Part shown: piece after piece, positions 10,479-22,034 of the stretch | How positions within the stretch are numbered: the stretch's first letter is position 1 | Layout: each line of letters begins with the position of its first letter | Assembly: GCA_004352715.1 (NCBI GenBank) | Contig: SCFE01000071.1 | Span: 1,075,636 to 1,139,635 of the forward strand | Source: Hofstenia miamia | Taxonomy: Eukaryota; Xenacoelomorpha; Acoela | Direction: 5' to 3' | DNA: 64,000 bases | Notes under the pieces: model-generated | What the model was told of the DNA's origin: nothing | The model's database searches: none | The model's input: the letters and a program-made list of their open reading frames with translations, nothing else | Made by a program: the position numbers and the translations under genes

Positions 10479-11727
10479 CAACAGTTAAAGATTGTTGTTG
10501 ATCGCATAGGGTTTAAATCATATATTTATCTGAACCCAACGTGTGGAGGTAATTGAAAAAATTCTTAAAAATTTGAATTTTTAATGAAGATTAGCTAATC
10601 TTTTTAAGTACATTAGGTACACACACGCTTTTTAGTTCAAATTGTTAATATTGCACCAAGTTGACTAATGTACATGTATGTGTCTATACTTCATGTTTGC
10701 AAATTTCCTAATTAACATAGAGAAAATATTGTTTAAATGTAGACAAACGGTTTGTCCACTTAAATGGAAATCAGTCTGCTTAATGCAATTTTATGAAACT
10801 AGAATTGCCAAAATTGTGTGGAAAATATGTGTCCCAAAAATTTGGCCCATTAGATGTTCTAAATAATACAGAGTTGAGTAAGGTTATTTATTTAACTCAA
10901 AGGTGTAGAAAACGAAAATACATAAAAAATATGAGCAACGTGGCTTTGCTAATGCCCCGTAAATATTTCTTGACAAATTTTGAAAAAATTTAGTTTTCAG
11001 TAAAATATTTGAAGAAATTGAATTATATTTAAAATTTTCTAAGCTAGTTTGCTTTTGCTGCAAAAATTAGATGTACATGAGAAATAGTGAACAATTTTTA
11101 AAGTTTGTAAAACAAATTTCAAGTTATTTACTACTTATCATTTATTACAGTTGTAATATTCAAATTTATATACGAATATTTATGCAATGTTTTAGCAGTG
11201 AATTATGATCGCTTGAAAATTTGCAAAGCCCCATGCAACACTGTTTTTATGCTGTTTCTGAATATTATATAGAAGGATAGAAGGATATTTTTTGCAGTAT
11301 GCGATTTATTTTATAATTATCAATGATGAATAGCTTTGAGTTAGCAGTAGCATGCTTGATGAACATTAAAATGTGTACTTTAGTAAATGAAATTTTATTT
11401 GCTTTTGATAGTAGGTGACTGTTGATTGGATAATGAACCATAGTGTTATTTTCTAAAATAACTTAGAAGTCGTTCTTAGAGATTATACATTTATAAAATT
11501 CTTAGTAAGTCTTCAAGTGGTATTCTTTAAAGATCCCGCAAAATCTAAATAATTTGTTAAAGAAAACTTAAAATTGTTGAAATTTCTTGAAGCTTAGCTA
11601 AAATTGCTTAAGAAAATTATAGAGAATTCAAATTTTCGCTATATGGAAATTAGAATTATCCTAATAGTACAAATTCCTATTTAACAAATGACATAATTCT
11701 TTATCAGTAAAAAAAATTGATTTAATG

Positions 11728-12566
11728 GTTAAACTAAGTTGCCGTTATTTTGTTACCCCAAAAATAATTAGAATAGGATATTGAGCTCAAATCAAATTTG
11801 AAGAACCTGACATTTTGTGATTTCTCCACATTTTTAAAGAACTTTTTGTCTGCAAAATATGGGAATCATCCTAACTTTGCTCATCAAGATTCAACAAAAA
11901 CATCAATAGTCTAAGTTTGGGATAGCTTTGTTATCCCAGAAAGAAATCAGCTTAAAACTTTTGCTTTAGGATGATTATTAGTTTGTTATAGTAATACAAA
12001 CCCTGGTGCTATGATTTCATGAAAAAATTATTAATATTCATTTAACTTATATCTAAAAAACATCTAAATTGAGAAATTTTTGTTATGTTTTGTTGGCTAT
12101 AATTTTTTGCATATATATTAAATTCAAATTCCTGAAGTCTTAGGCTTGATATAGCTTTTTTTTTGCAGATTGTTTTCTTCACATAGCAACGAAAATATTC
12201 AAAAAATCATAGCATACCAAAACTAAAAGGAAAATTTCACAATGTAGATGTTTTTCTTGGGGTAAAAACTAAATAAATATTAGGGTTTTTCAAGCATAGT
12301 ATTACTATAACAAACTAGCAAATCCTTAAGGCAAGAATTTTAAGCTGATTTTTTTTGAGGTCACAAAGTTACCCCAAACTTAAACTATTTATGTTTTTGT
12401 TAAATCTTGCAAAGCAAAGTTAGGATGACTCTCATAATTTGGAGACAAAAAGTATTTAACAAATGAGGAAAATTCAAAAATATCACTTTCTTCCAATTTG
12501 ATTTGAGTACAAAATCCTATTCTAGTTGGTCGTGGGGTAATAGAATTACCCCAAACTTAGTTTAAC
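11728..12566. mobile_element. foldback element: about 840-bp imperfect palindrome
   Basis: The left arm read forward matches the right arm read in reverse complement over almost the whole length. Both begin GTTAAACTAAGTT, then show TAGAATAGGAT, ACTTTTTGTCT, CATCCTAACTTTGC, AACAAAAACAT, AATCAGCTTAAAA and AGTTTGTTATAGTAATAC, and finally AAAAACATCTA. The centre is near 12150, with at most a few tens of bases unpaired. Mismatches and small indels show age. There is no coding frame. It fits a foldback or long-TIR MITE. I could not settle a target-site duplication, so the exact ends are uncertain by a few bases. Confidence 0.8.
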
Positions 12567-14753
12567 TGTTAATTATATACCAAACGTCTTGAAGATTTCT
12601 TTTAAAAAACTGCAAAAACCGAAAAGTAGTTGAATACTAAAAGATATGAATTTGGCAAAATGAAATTGTAACGTAATGAGTACTTTAATTGGAAGAACTA
12701 AAACCAAATTATTGATGGGGCCCGGTTTTCGAAAGTTTAGCGCGATATTTAGTAGTCATCAATAAAATACATATATTCGGAAAAATTATACTCGAAACAC
12801 AATTTTTGAAAACTCTCTGAAGTGCTTACATGCATACATGTGATATAAACGAATCTTAAGGCTTGAAGTGTAAATATTTGTTAATAGAGAAAATCAAACT
12901 ATTTGTTAACTATGTTGGACTTTAAAATTCTTGAAATCTTAGCTAAGATAATGATTCTTTTTATCAGAGTGTGTACACAATATTCAACACCTAGCATCAT
13001 CAATCTGTATATAAAATCAATTTATGCAAAGCAACGAAACAGCTTCCATTTCATTTTTGTTCGTAGTAAAAACATATCTTTTAAATATGGGCCCAAAAAA
13101 CCATCACAGTAATAAGCTAAGAAATATTCGCAAGTTAATAAAAATATTCAGGCAAATGTGTATATCTATATTCACTCTAGACAACCAAGCGATTCTTTTA
13201 CAATTTGTGATAGCTTCTCTTAAAGATTCCTACATATTCATTACTCAAAAATCTAAAATTTGAAATCACAAATAAGTAGAGAACTGTGTCCCTTTTTAGT
13301 CAAGCCTTTGTATTACGATTTGTCGAGAACCCATTCCGGTCCGAACGGCCAGCCTAAACATTGGCTTCGCAGTTTATTTGAGATTATTTGTTATTTCTAA
13401 AAGCTTTATGCTGCATAAATATCTGTACATTTAACGTAGAGAAAATTTGAAAGTTTCTTTTAAAATTTTGCATATTGACACTTACCCATTGAAGTGTCAA
13501 GCATTTCCAAATTTTAAATTCATATTTTTCAAAGATTTTGACAAATCCGATTGTAGATTTTTATGGATCCAAATGACAGCTTAGGGCTAAATCAAATGAA
13601 GAAATATGTCACTAAAATGATTATACATTAGCAAGCCTTTGATTTGGTTAATCAACCGAAACTGCCCCACATATTTTATCAATTCATTTACAAATTGCGG
13701 AGTAGCAAATTGGATCAGGTGATATAAATAAAAAGATTTATCAGGTTATGTGCAATATATTTTTGGTTTGCTTTGGAATTTAGAAAAAAAACAAGTTTAA
13801 GGCTGTTTTTAGATCATTATTATGTCAAAATATGAAAATTGTTAGCAAATCCTTCCGATTTATCATTTGGATTTAATGAATGTAAGATTTTATGTACATG
13901 CAACCTGAAATTGAGTCATGATAGGAAAAATTTTGCAACATTTTGTTAGACCACTTCCAGTCTCAAGAAAAATTTTATTAATTATAAACTTACATTTATT
14001 GAACTGACTTGGTCTCAGTCAATTGAGTATCATAAGATTGGGTGTTATCCTTGCCATTTTATCCAAACTTTAGAAAGATTCTTGTGTGCTACAATGTGGA
14101 CATTTCACCAAATTTTGTCAGGACCTTTGCGTGCTACACTGTGGATTCTCATTTAAAAAAAGGTCTGGACAAAAGTTTAAAAAAATGACAACATTGCACC
14201 TCTTTGACTTATCTTAGGGTTGGTACTTACATTCAATTAGAAGAATGACTGTACATATGCATGCTTTAAGAAATGAATGCTACACAGACATTTACTAAAT
14301 ATGCACAATATATATTCGTAAATGAATGCAGTTTATGAAAATTTTATATAAGAAATGCTTTTTTGATTAAATATTTTTTGATTTACCTAAAAATATCTGT
14401 AATCAAGTGCTTTGTGTGATATGGCATATGGCATTGTTATCAACATTACAAAATAATGTACTGTTTTTTATTTGTAATCGCATTGAAAAAAACTTAATTT
14501 TTTAGAAAAAGTAATTGCACATTTTCATAAATATTTCGCAAAGTTAAAAATACTCTTGCGCTGCCAATATTTATTTTAGCAATGTCAATAATTCATTACA
14601 AGGCCAAATTTAAGTGCTCATGACCTAAAAAACAAAGTTCTCTAACATTTTGCAAATTCAAAAATTTAAAAAAACGAGATTTTTTTATAAGTACACTTGA
14701 AATACCGATAAATTCTAAATAAAACAATAAGAGTACGTAAGTATTATATTGTC
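12567..14753. other. intergenic, no gene seen
   Basis: AT-rich. Around 14087-14165 two related words (TGTGCTACAATGTGG and CGTGCTACACTGTGG) are repeated, and a related GCACAGTGTAGCAC occurs near 7460. This points to a worn dispersed repeat. Confidence 0.35.
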
Positions 14754-15805
14754 CACTTGAATCACCAAATAGAGAGAACTATATTAGTAAACTCTCGTAA
14801 GTTATAATTTTTTCCTTGCATTTAACAGCGATGTTCACAAGACAAAGATATAGTTTTTATCACAAACATAATAAAATATGTAGTAAAGAAATGTTCGAAA
14901 AATTTAGTTTTTTGACATAATCAAATTTAATTGTATTATTAAATGTTACACCATTGATTTAATCAATGGTGTAATATTTAATAAAAAAAATAAAATTTCT
15001 GATAAAAAATATTAACACATCATCGAATAGCTTGGCATTTAATCACATTCAACCTGTATGAAACAAATGTCAAATTGCGATGTGTCAAATATATTGCAAA
15101 GACACTCCCTTCCACCATTTTTATATTATAGTATAAGAAAGATAAATTATTAAAACCAAGATTAGAAAAGAGGATTAACAAAAACTATAAGGACGAATTA
15201 AAATAAAATATTGATTTGGTGGAATCTTAATGAATGTAAGACCATAACATAAATGCACAAATTTACTTGGAAATTTTACTCTTTCCGATTATCTGATAAG
15301 GATTTGATTAAAACTCGTTAATAAATTTAATAGATCAGTAGGGCAACTCACCGAAGAAGCATCCAAATGTAATATCGCTACCCAGGTGAAACTAACACTT
15401 CATAACTCAATAATCTACTTAGAGAATCAACAAGAGATCAGAGTCAGCCATCACGGGGTAAGTATTATCTAAACTTCCTCTTCTTTTCTCTAATTGTGTA
15501 TTCCGCACTGCCTTGACAGATGTTCTAATAACAATTATAATGTAGCATTATACTTACTCCATCGGTCGAAGAGGATTGTAATCTCTGGGCGCACTTGCCC
15601 AACGCCAAGTCATTGAGATCATAACAAGCTCGCCAGAAGCTATCAACTCCATCCTTATACGTAGTTAAAGGTCCAATCCATTGTGAGTCCAACTCAGCTC
15701 AGTCTCATGAAACTATATTTGTTATGTGTGCCCTATTGAGTGAAATAAACTATGAACACAATTCGACTTACTGTTCAAGCTCAATTCGTATATTGTCAGT
15801 AGTTG
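14754..15805 (+). repeat. 1.05-kb direct repeat, copy 1
   Basis: Starts CACTTGAATCACC and ends TCAGTAGTTG just before a single N at 15806. Copy 2 at 15807-16860 repeats it almost base for base. The first about 780 bp appear identical; the last about 270 bp differ by several substitutions and a 2-nt length change (near 15547-15560). It contains a 22-bp-arm hairpin at 14938-14982 (one mismatch). No coding frame is seen. Confidence 0.9.
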
Positions 15806-15806
15806 N
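15806..15806. other. single-N assembly join
   Basis: One N lies exactly between the two copies of the 1.05-kb direct repeat. Confidence 0.95.
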
Positions 15807-16860
15807 CACTTGAATCACCAAATAGAGAGAACTATATTAGTAAACTCTCGTAAGTTATAATTTTTTCCTTGCATTTAACAGCGATGTTCACAAGACAAAG
15901 ATATAGTTTTTATCACAAACATAATAAAATATGTAGTAAAGAAATGTTCGAAAAATTTAGTTTTTTGACATAATCAAATTTAATTGTATTATTAAATGTT
16001 ACACCATTGATTTAATCAATGGTGTAATATTTAATAAAAAAAATAAAATTTCTGATAAAAAATATTAACACATCATCGAATAGCTTGGCATTTAATCACA
16101 TTCAACCTGTATGAAACAAATGTCAAATTGCGATGTGTCAAATATATTGCAAAGACACTCCCTTCCACCATTTTTATATTATAGTATAAGAAAGATAAAT
16201 TATTAAAACCAAGATTAGAAAAGAGGATTAACAAAAACTATAAGGACGAATTAAAATAAAATATTGATTTGGTGGAATCTTAATGAATGTAAGACCATAA
16301 CATAAATGCACAAATTTACTTGGAAATTTTACTCTTTCCGATTATCTGATAAGGATTTGATTAAAACTCGTTAATAAATTTAATAGATCAGTAGGGCAAC
16401 TCACCGAAGAAGCATCCAAATGTAATATCGCTACCCAGGTGAAACTAACACTTCATAACTCAATAATCTACTTAGAGAATCAACAAGAGATCAGAGTCAG
16501 CCATCACGGGGTAAGTATTATCTAAACTTCCTCTTCTTTTCTCTAATTGTGTATTCCGCACTGCCTTGACAGATGTTCTAATAACAATTATAATGTAGCA
16601 TTATTTAGATACTCCATCGGTGGAAGAGGATTGTAATCTCTGGGCGCACTTGCCCGACGCCAAGTCATTGAGATCATAACAAGCTCGCCAGAAGCTATCA
16701 ACTCCATCCTTATACGTAGTTAAAGGTCCAATCCATTGTGAGTCCAACTCAGCTCAGTCTCATGAAACTATGTTTGTTATGTGTGCCTTATTGAGTGAAA
16801 TAAACTATGAACACAATTCGACTTAATGCTCAAGCTCAATTCGTATATTGTCAGTAGTTG
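15807..16860 (+). repeat. 1.05-kb direct repeat, copy 2
   Basis: Second copy of 14754-15805, with the same internal hairpin (about 15991-16035). It carries AATAAA-type words near its end (about 16799) and passes directly into the dispersed repeat at 16861. Part of its last 150 bp also resembles, in reverse, about 60100-60230. Confidence 0.9.
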
Positions 16861-17150
16861 GCGTATACCGTAATTAAACAGACACTAGCTGCTATTATTA
16901 CATAAAAACTTTAACTGTGATATCGAGCAGCTTCCTACATGTAATAATTTCGTAACGTACTATACAAACAAACTAACTATAAACTACTGACAAGGTAAAA
17001 GTAAGACACAACGCTAGCTACTAAAAAACTATGTACAAACGCTAGCTACAAACTACTATTAAAATAACAATACAATCGGTCACGTTATCGGTCACATTAT
17101 CGGTCAGAATTTAGATCTAAAATTCGGTTAAGATAAATAATGATATTTAC
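16861..17150 (-). repeat. dispersed repeat, copy related to 59805-60090
   Basis: The reverse complement shares ordered blocks with 59805-60090: TTTTAGATCTAAATTCTG, ACCGATAATG, TAGTTTATAGTTA, TGTAGG..AAGCTGCT and CAGCTAGTGTC. The copies are diverged with indels. No coding frame. The element class is unknown. Confidence 0.6.
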
Positions 17151-17289
17151 CTACGATGGCAAAACGCCTTTATTGCATTTATTACTATATGCTAAGAAAG
17201 GAATTGATTGCAAGCCAAACGGGTGAAAAATCCCTACACTTATCCCTAACTTAGCTGTGATACAATAATCGAGCGCAATACCCATTATT

Positions 17290-17625
17290 TACTCCTCCGC
17301 TAATAGCACTCTGATTGTTGCACACAGAAACCGTTTAGCTTTGCATAATGTAATAAATCAAACCGCGATAATAAAGAGAAAATATAACGAGGTTAATGTT
17401 CATCATATTCACAGCTCGTAGTTTCTATTTATACAAAATTTATTAAAACATATTTAGCAATTATTGATGTTAAACAAGTACCAGTCGCCTAATTTCAATT
17501 TTGGTTTTCCCACGCTTTAAATTTCTGCGTACCTCGTGGCTATGCAGAACTGTGTGCAGGCGTTTCGTCCACACTTAATTTTGTCAAACCATTTTGGCGA
17601 CTAATACTTGCCGAAATTAAACTGT
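17290..17625 (+). repeat. dispersed repeat, copy related to 60540-60835
   Basis: It shares with 60540-60835, in the same orientation, the ordered words AAACAAGT-CC-GTCGC, TTTCAATTT, TTTCTGCGT, CG-TTCGTCCAC and AATACTTG. It adjoins the 16861-17150 repeat, whose partner adjoins 60540 but in the opposite orientation. Confidence 0.5.
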
Positions 17626-20600
17626 CAAAATTACTAAATGCATTTTCCAAGAATTAAAACAAATTAATGATAGAGTTTTGTTTACTATTTCTTGAATGAT
17701 GCTACACAAAGAATAGGTTTTGTGTCTGTGTAAACAGAATAAATAAATACTTAAAAAAGTAATCAACAAGTAAATTGACTAAATATGTGACTTTTTTATA
17801 TGCTTGATAAAGATATAATAAATTTGAATTTAATTTATGCCTTGTTTGTACTGGTAATTCAATCGAGTCTCCACTCTGTAAGGATTCCATCTCCATGGAT
17901 GCTAAATAACAAACCTATTACATTGCAAACACATTTACCAAAAAAATTGTTCCATTTCAACCTATGGAGTCATTTGATGTTAATAATGATTTGATCAAAA
18001 GGTGCTGTACAATATTGCTTACACGTCAATTAGGAATGTATGAACTGCAGATTGAGGTGTAATGCATTGCATGGATGGAAATGGCACTGAATAGTTTAAT
18101 CGACAGAAACATTGTTGGAGAATTATTTCCCTGTACTTATGCGGCTAATACAGTAATTTGCAAATTGGTTTTTGCAGCTTTTAGAATTCTGAAAGTCGTA
18201 GGCAATCATTGCCTTCAGCTTTATGCATAACTCTTAGCTATTTTGTAAAGTTGAGTACTTAGATTTAACCTTGGCAGATATTTGCGAAATTAAACTTTAT
18301 ATTAAAAAGTCATGCACAATGTATAATAAAAACAGACATAGAATTAATTTTTTTCCCTTAAAATTATAAAATTGCTGTGAAATACAGTAACATGAAATGT
18401 ATTGGTGTATATGCAATTTTTGCAATAAATTTTGTCCACTATTTTTATACAATAATAGTAGAATTACTGAAACGCATAACTTTAAGAGGCTTCAATGCGA
18501 ATTTCAGACGGAGTTTGTGTTTCGTTAATATTAATAGTAAGTTCATTAATCACAGTAGCAGTAAATAGCAAACACGATAACATAAGGCAATATTGTTTAT
18601 TCTAAAACTTAACTTGCGTGGGCTTCACTATTTAGTAACACGATAATTGTGAAAAATAAATTTTGTAATTAAATTAGGTATGTAATTTCTTGTACAGATG
18701 TAGTACAGAAGTAAAACGTAGCTACTTTTTTTAGTTACTTTGGCATAACTCTGCCTTCAAATATAATCCCATATATCTGTACTATAAATAAACCAATTCT
18801 AATTGCATATCTGAACCAATATTCATGAAATTTTTATGCAATTTTTTTTCATTAATTAATGCCAAAACACTGTGCTTTATATCCTATTCAGCTTGCATTT
18901 TCATGCATTTCTGATTTTGAGGGAATTAGTGTTTTCTCTAAAATTTAAAGATTATAGGCACAAACTTCTTATGTTTATTAATTCGTTTCTTTTTTCTTGT
19001 CAATTACTGGTTTCAAATTTTATTGCTTTATTGGGGATAACTGTAGGAAGTATATTATAATATTATGACTACCATATACTTTTGAGATCAACTGCCATTG
19101 TTGATATAAAAGCGTAAATTAAATATTGATCCAGAGAAATGTGTTAGCAGAGTTGATTATGAGATCCGTTGAATGCTATCACCACCTACACTTGATCATA
19201 AATTTCTACTTGAAAATCAAAAAACTAAGTTATTTATTAATTTCTTATACAATATTCTCGTAAAATCATAGTTATGTCAAAAAGAATTGTAAGCGAGTAC
19301 GGCCAATCCTAAATCAAGTCTGTTTTGGTCACTGTTTTAAGCTAAATAAAATGAATTGGTTCGGTTCACCATGGCCCACGTGGGCCATAAGGTCACATAT
19401 GCAAAGTTATAATTGGGTCGCGCTTATTCACTGAAAGTATAATTATGTGTCATACATACTTTAGCAGAAACGTATACCTTAGTAATTTCAGTAACATTAA
19501 AAATTTATATGCAGGTGTGAGTAGTGCCCAACCTAAATGATGCCAATCTATACTGGAGTGGCAGGCTTTTGCAATAAATAATTGAAAATTGATAGAGTAT
19601 ATTTTTCAAGTGAAGTTTGTTTCAGTAGAAATAACTTTGTTTTTTATTAGACTATAAATGGGACACTGGTGTCTTATAGCAGCTTTGAACCTATTCTCAT
19701 TTTAGCAATATGTCAGTTGCATGAGTATGTGAATGTGCCATAAAGTAAAAACGGTATTATAATAGTTATATTTAAAATTTTTACATGTATTATAGACGCT
19801 AAGAATGCACTTCACGACCATAGATTTTAAATTTTTCAATTTTTTTACGGAAAATTTTATATTCATCCAGTCAAAATGAGAAAACTTGAGGGGACATTCC
19901 ACCATGTCCCCTCTCGCGTACCCGACTTGACATAAACAACACAATAATAGAAAATTTGCTGACCCTTCAACGCCAATTTGTGCATTTATGATTTTGATCG
20001 GTATTAAGGCAAAGGTGGTAATGATGGCAACGAACCGCAAGGAATGAAAAAAGCAAAAAATGACAGAAGTCTTTACCATCAAATGATCAATCATATCATT
20101 TATTCTGTGAGAATTTCTTACTCTGCATTGTGTTTTATAAGTGTTATTTCAATTGGGTAATATGTTAACTGTTGTAGAAAAATTGAAATAAACAACTAGT
20201 TCCAAACTATGTTTTATTGACATTTATATCACAAGCCGTCAACGCATCATAAATGGGACGATATTTTATATTTATAAAGAATAATAGAAGCTTGTAAAGC
20301 AGTAAAGGAATTTCAAGTTCACTGATAAATAGATGCTACTCAATCAATAATGATTTATTTTTTATTGAAATATGTCATGTGTGACTCTTTCATCAATGAG
20401 ACAGAATTTATTTTTTGCCAAAGTCAATTTTCTTTGATCTATAAGAACAAAACTAGTCGGTAACAGAATTTCAAAAAGTTAACATCAATTTGACAAATAT
20501 ACAACATTTACATCATAACACACTGTTCCTCTATAAAACACGTGTATGATATATGTTATATTCGTTTAGGGTTAGCACACTATCTCATCGCCAAATATTC

Positions 20601-21837
20601 GCATAATTGAAATATTGATTCCATTAAAAGTTAAGAAACTAATTGGTTCTGCATGGTAAAAGAACTTCAATAGCCCTGTTATAAGGCATAGATTTTACTT
20701 TTTGCAAATTTTTACAATTATTCCCCATTATTGCATTATTTTCACTATAATTAAAGCCTTGAATATATAAAGAAGAACAGCATAACTTCAAACAAAATTT
20801 TTCACTCTAAATGCTAACTATCGCGTGGCCAAGCCTAATAGCAAAATCTTAAATCTTCAAAATAAGTTCTTTAGTATCTGAAGAGACCGCTTACACACAC
20901 AAACTTGAATTTTTAATGTAGCTGTTATCCAGCTCCTATTAAATTAACTCAATATGACATTAGACTTCGAGAACGCATTCTTTTATAATTCAAAGAATAA
21001 CATGAAATGAAGTTGAAAATATTTGTGTCATATTTATCATTTATAAATTTATTCATAAATAACAAATAATTTATTCGTAGTTGAAGAGAAATCGGGAGAA
21101 TTTTAAAACGATTTTTTAATGAAATGCCCGTAGTTTACCCACAAGTACACATTGATTGAAAACGGTCGAGTTTATGCACATCTGTTAAATTCGCATACCA
21201 TGTGGGTGAAGGGCGCATTAAAATAGAAAGAACTATTGATTTATATAACCGTAAATTATAATTTGTTGATATGCTAAATAGAAGGTATCTTCTGATAAAA
21301 GGAAATATGGGTTGGATCCAATTTTTTCTACTCATTTACAGCTCTGCTTTACAATATTTTTTATGAACTTTTAACGAATCACTTATGGATTGAACTTGTA
21401 GATGTTGTTAGTGATAAATTGTCTACCAATTCTACAACTCTTTGAAAATACAGATTATCAAATTTCTTTCATGGGAAGTCAAAATACAAACTAGTGGCAT
21501 TTTTCGTAAATTGTGGGTACCATTTACAAATGGCAGGCTTCATTCAATTATGTATATGTACTTGTGAAAGAATTTCAGGTCATCATTTCGACAATGTTCA
21601 TACAGTGAGCAATTAAGGAATGCTAAGAATCCCTTTTTGTCACAATGTGACAATTACTTTTGTTTTCATGTTAACATTTATAGAATAAAGTAATTAATAC
21701 TGGCTATAATCAATATTATGCTAAGGCATACTCTACGGTATGCTACCATAGACCGTCGCTGGCACCTAATCCACTAAATTTGGAGGTGACGCTGGGTGAC
21801 AAGATATATATATATATACTAAAGATTAATTACTTAG
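17626..21837. other. no exon recognised; expected site of the transporter's 5' exons
   Basis: The N-terminal exons of the ammonium transporter should lie upstream of 21838, but I found no frame resembling the TM1 region. An 18-bp perfect palindrome lies at 19371-19388, and a small (TA)n tract at 21803-21820 adjoins the first recognised exon. Confidence 0.4.
19371..19388. other. 18-bp perfect palindrome centred on an E-box
   Basis: ATGGCCCACGTGGGCCAT reads the same on both strands and contains CACGTG at its centre, in otherwise AT-rich DNA. It could be a bHLH-type site, or a remnant of a GC-rich transposon end. Confidence 0.35.
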
Positions 21838-22034
21838 GAATGGCCTCTTTGGTACAACTAATTTTTTCACTGATACAAACGACAGTGACGAAGTCGGGAC
21901 GATGTTTTCGCATTTTTTCTTCCAGTCCTCATTTGCAACAACCGCCACAACGATTGTCAGTGGCTCTCTTGCTGAGCGTGCCAATTTCAATGCCTATGTT
22001 ATTTTTTCATTCTTCAACACAATTGTTTATGCAG
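21838..22034 (+). CDS. Amt: Amt exon (visible exon 1)
   Basis: Acceptor ATTACTTAG at 21837, donor GTATGC at 22035. It enters in phase 2 and leaves after one base. It encodes NGLFGTTNFF through NTIVYA, covering the loop after TM2, TM3 (FFFQSSFATTATTIV) and the start of TM4, with the conserved SGSLAERANF turn. An in-frame stop upstream (TAA at 21825-21827) rules out extending the exon leftwards. Confidence 0.92.

Larger units (their letters stand above)
7064..11727. other. intergenic, microsatellites only
   Basis: No credible gene; short frames look like chance. Holds (TA)n at 7575-7642, 10193-10234 (with TG) and 10445-10475, and a nine-G run at 8150-8158 that stands out in AT-rich DNA. Confidence 0.45.

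Noticed and set aside
10184-10507. 107-codon frame on the minus strand
   Set aside because: Begins and ends in TA microsatellites (IYIYIY); no motif or splice support.
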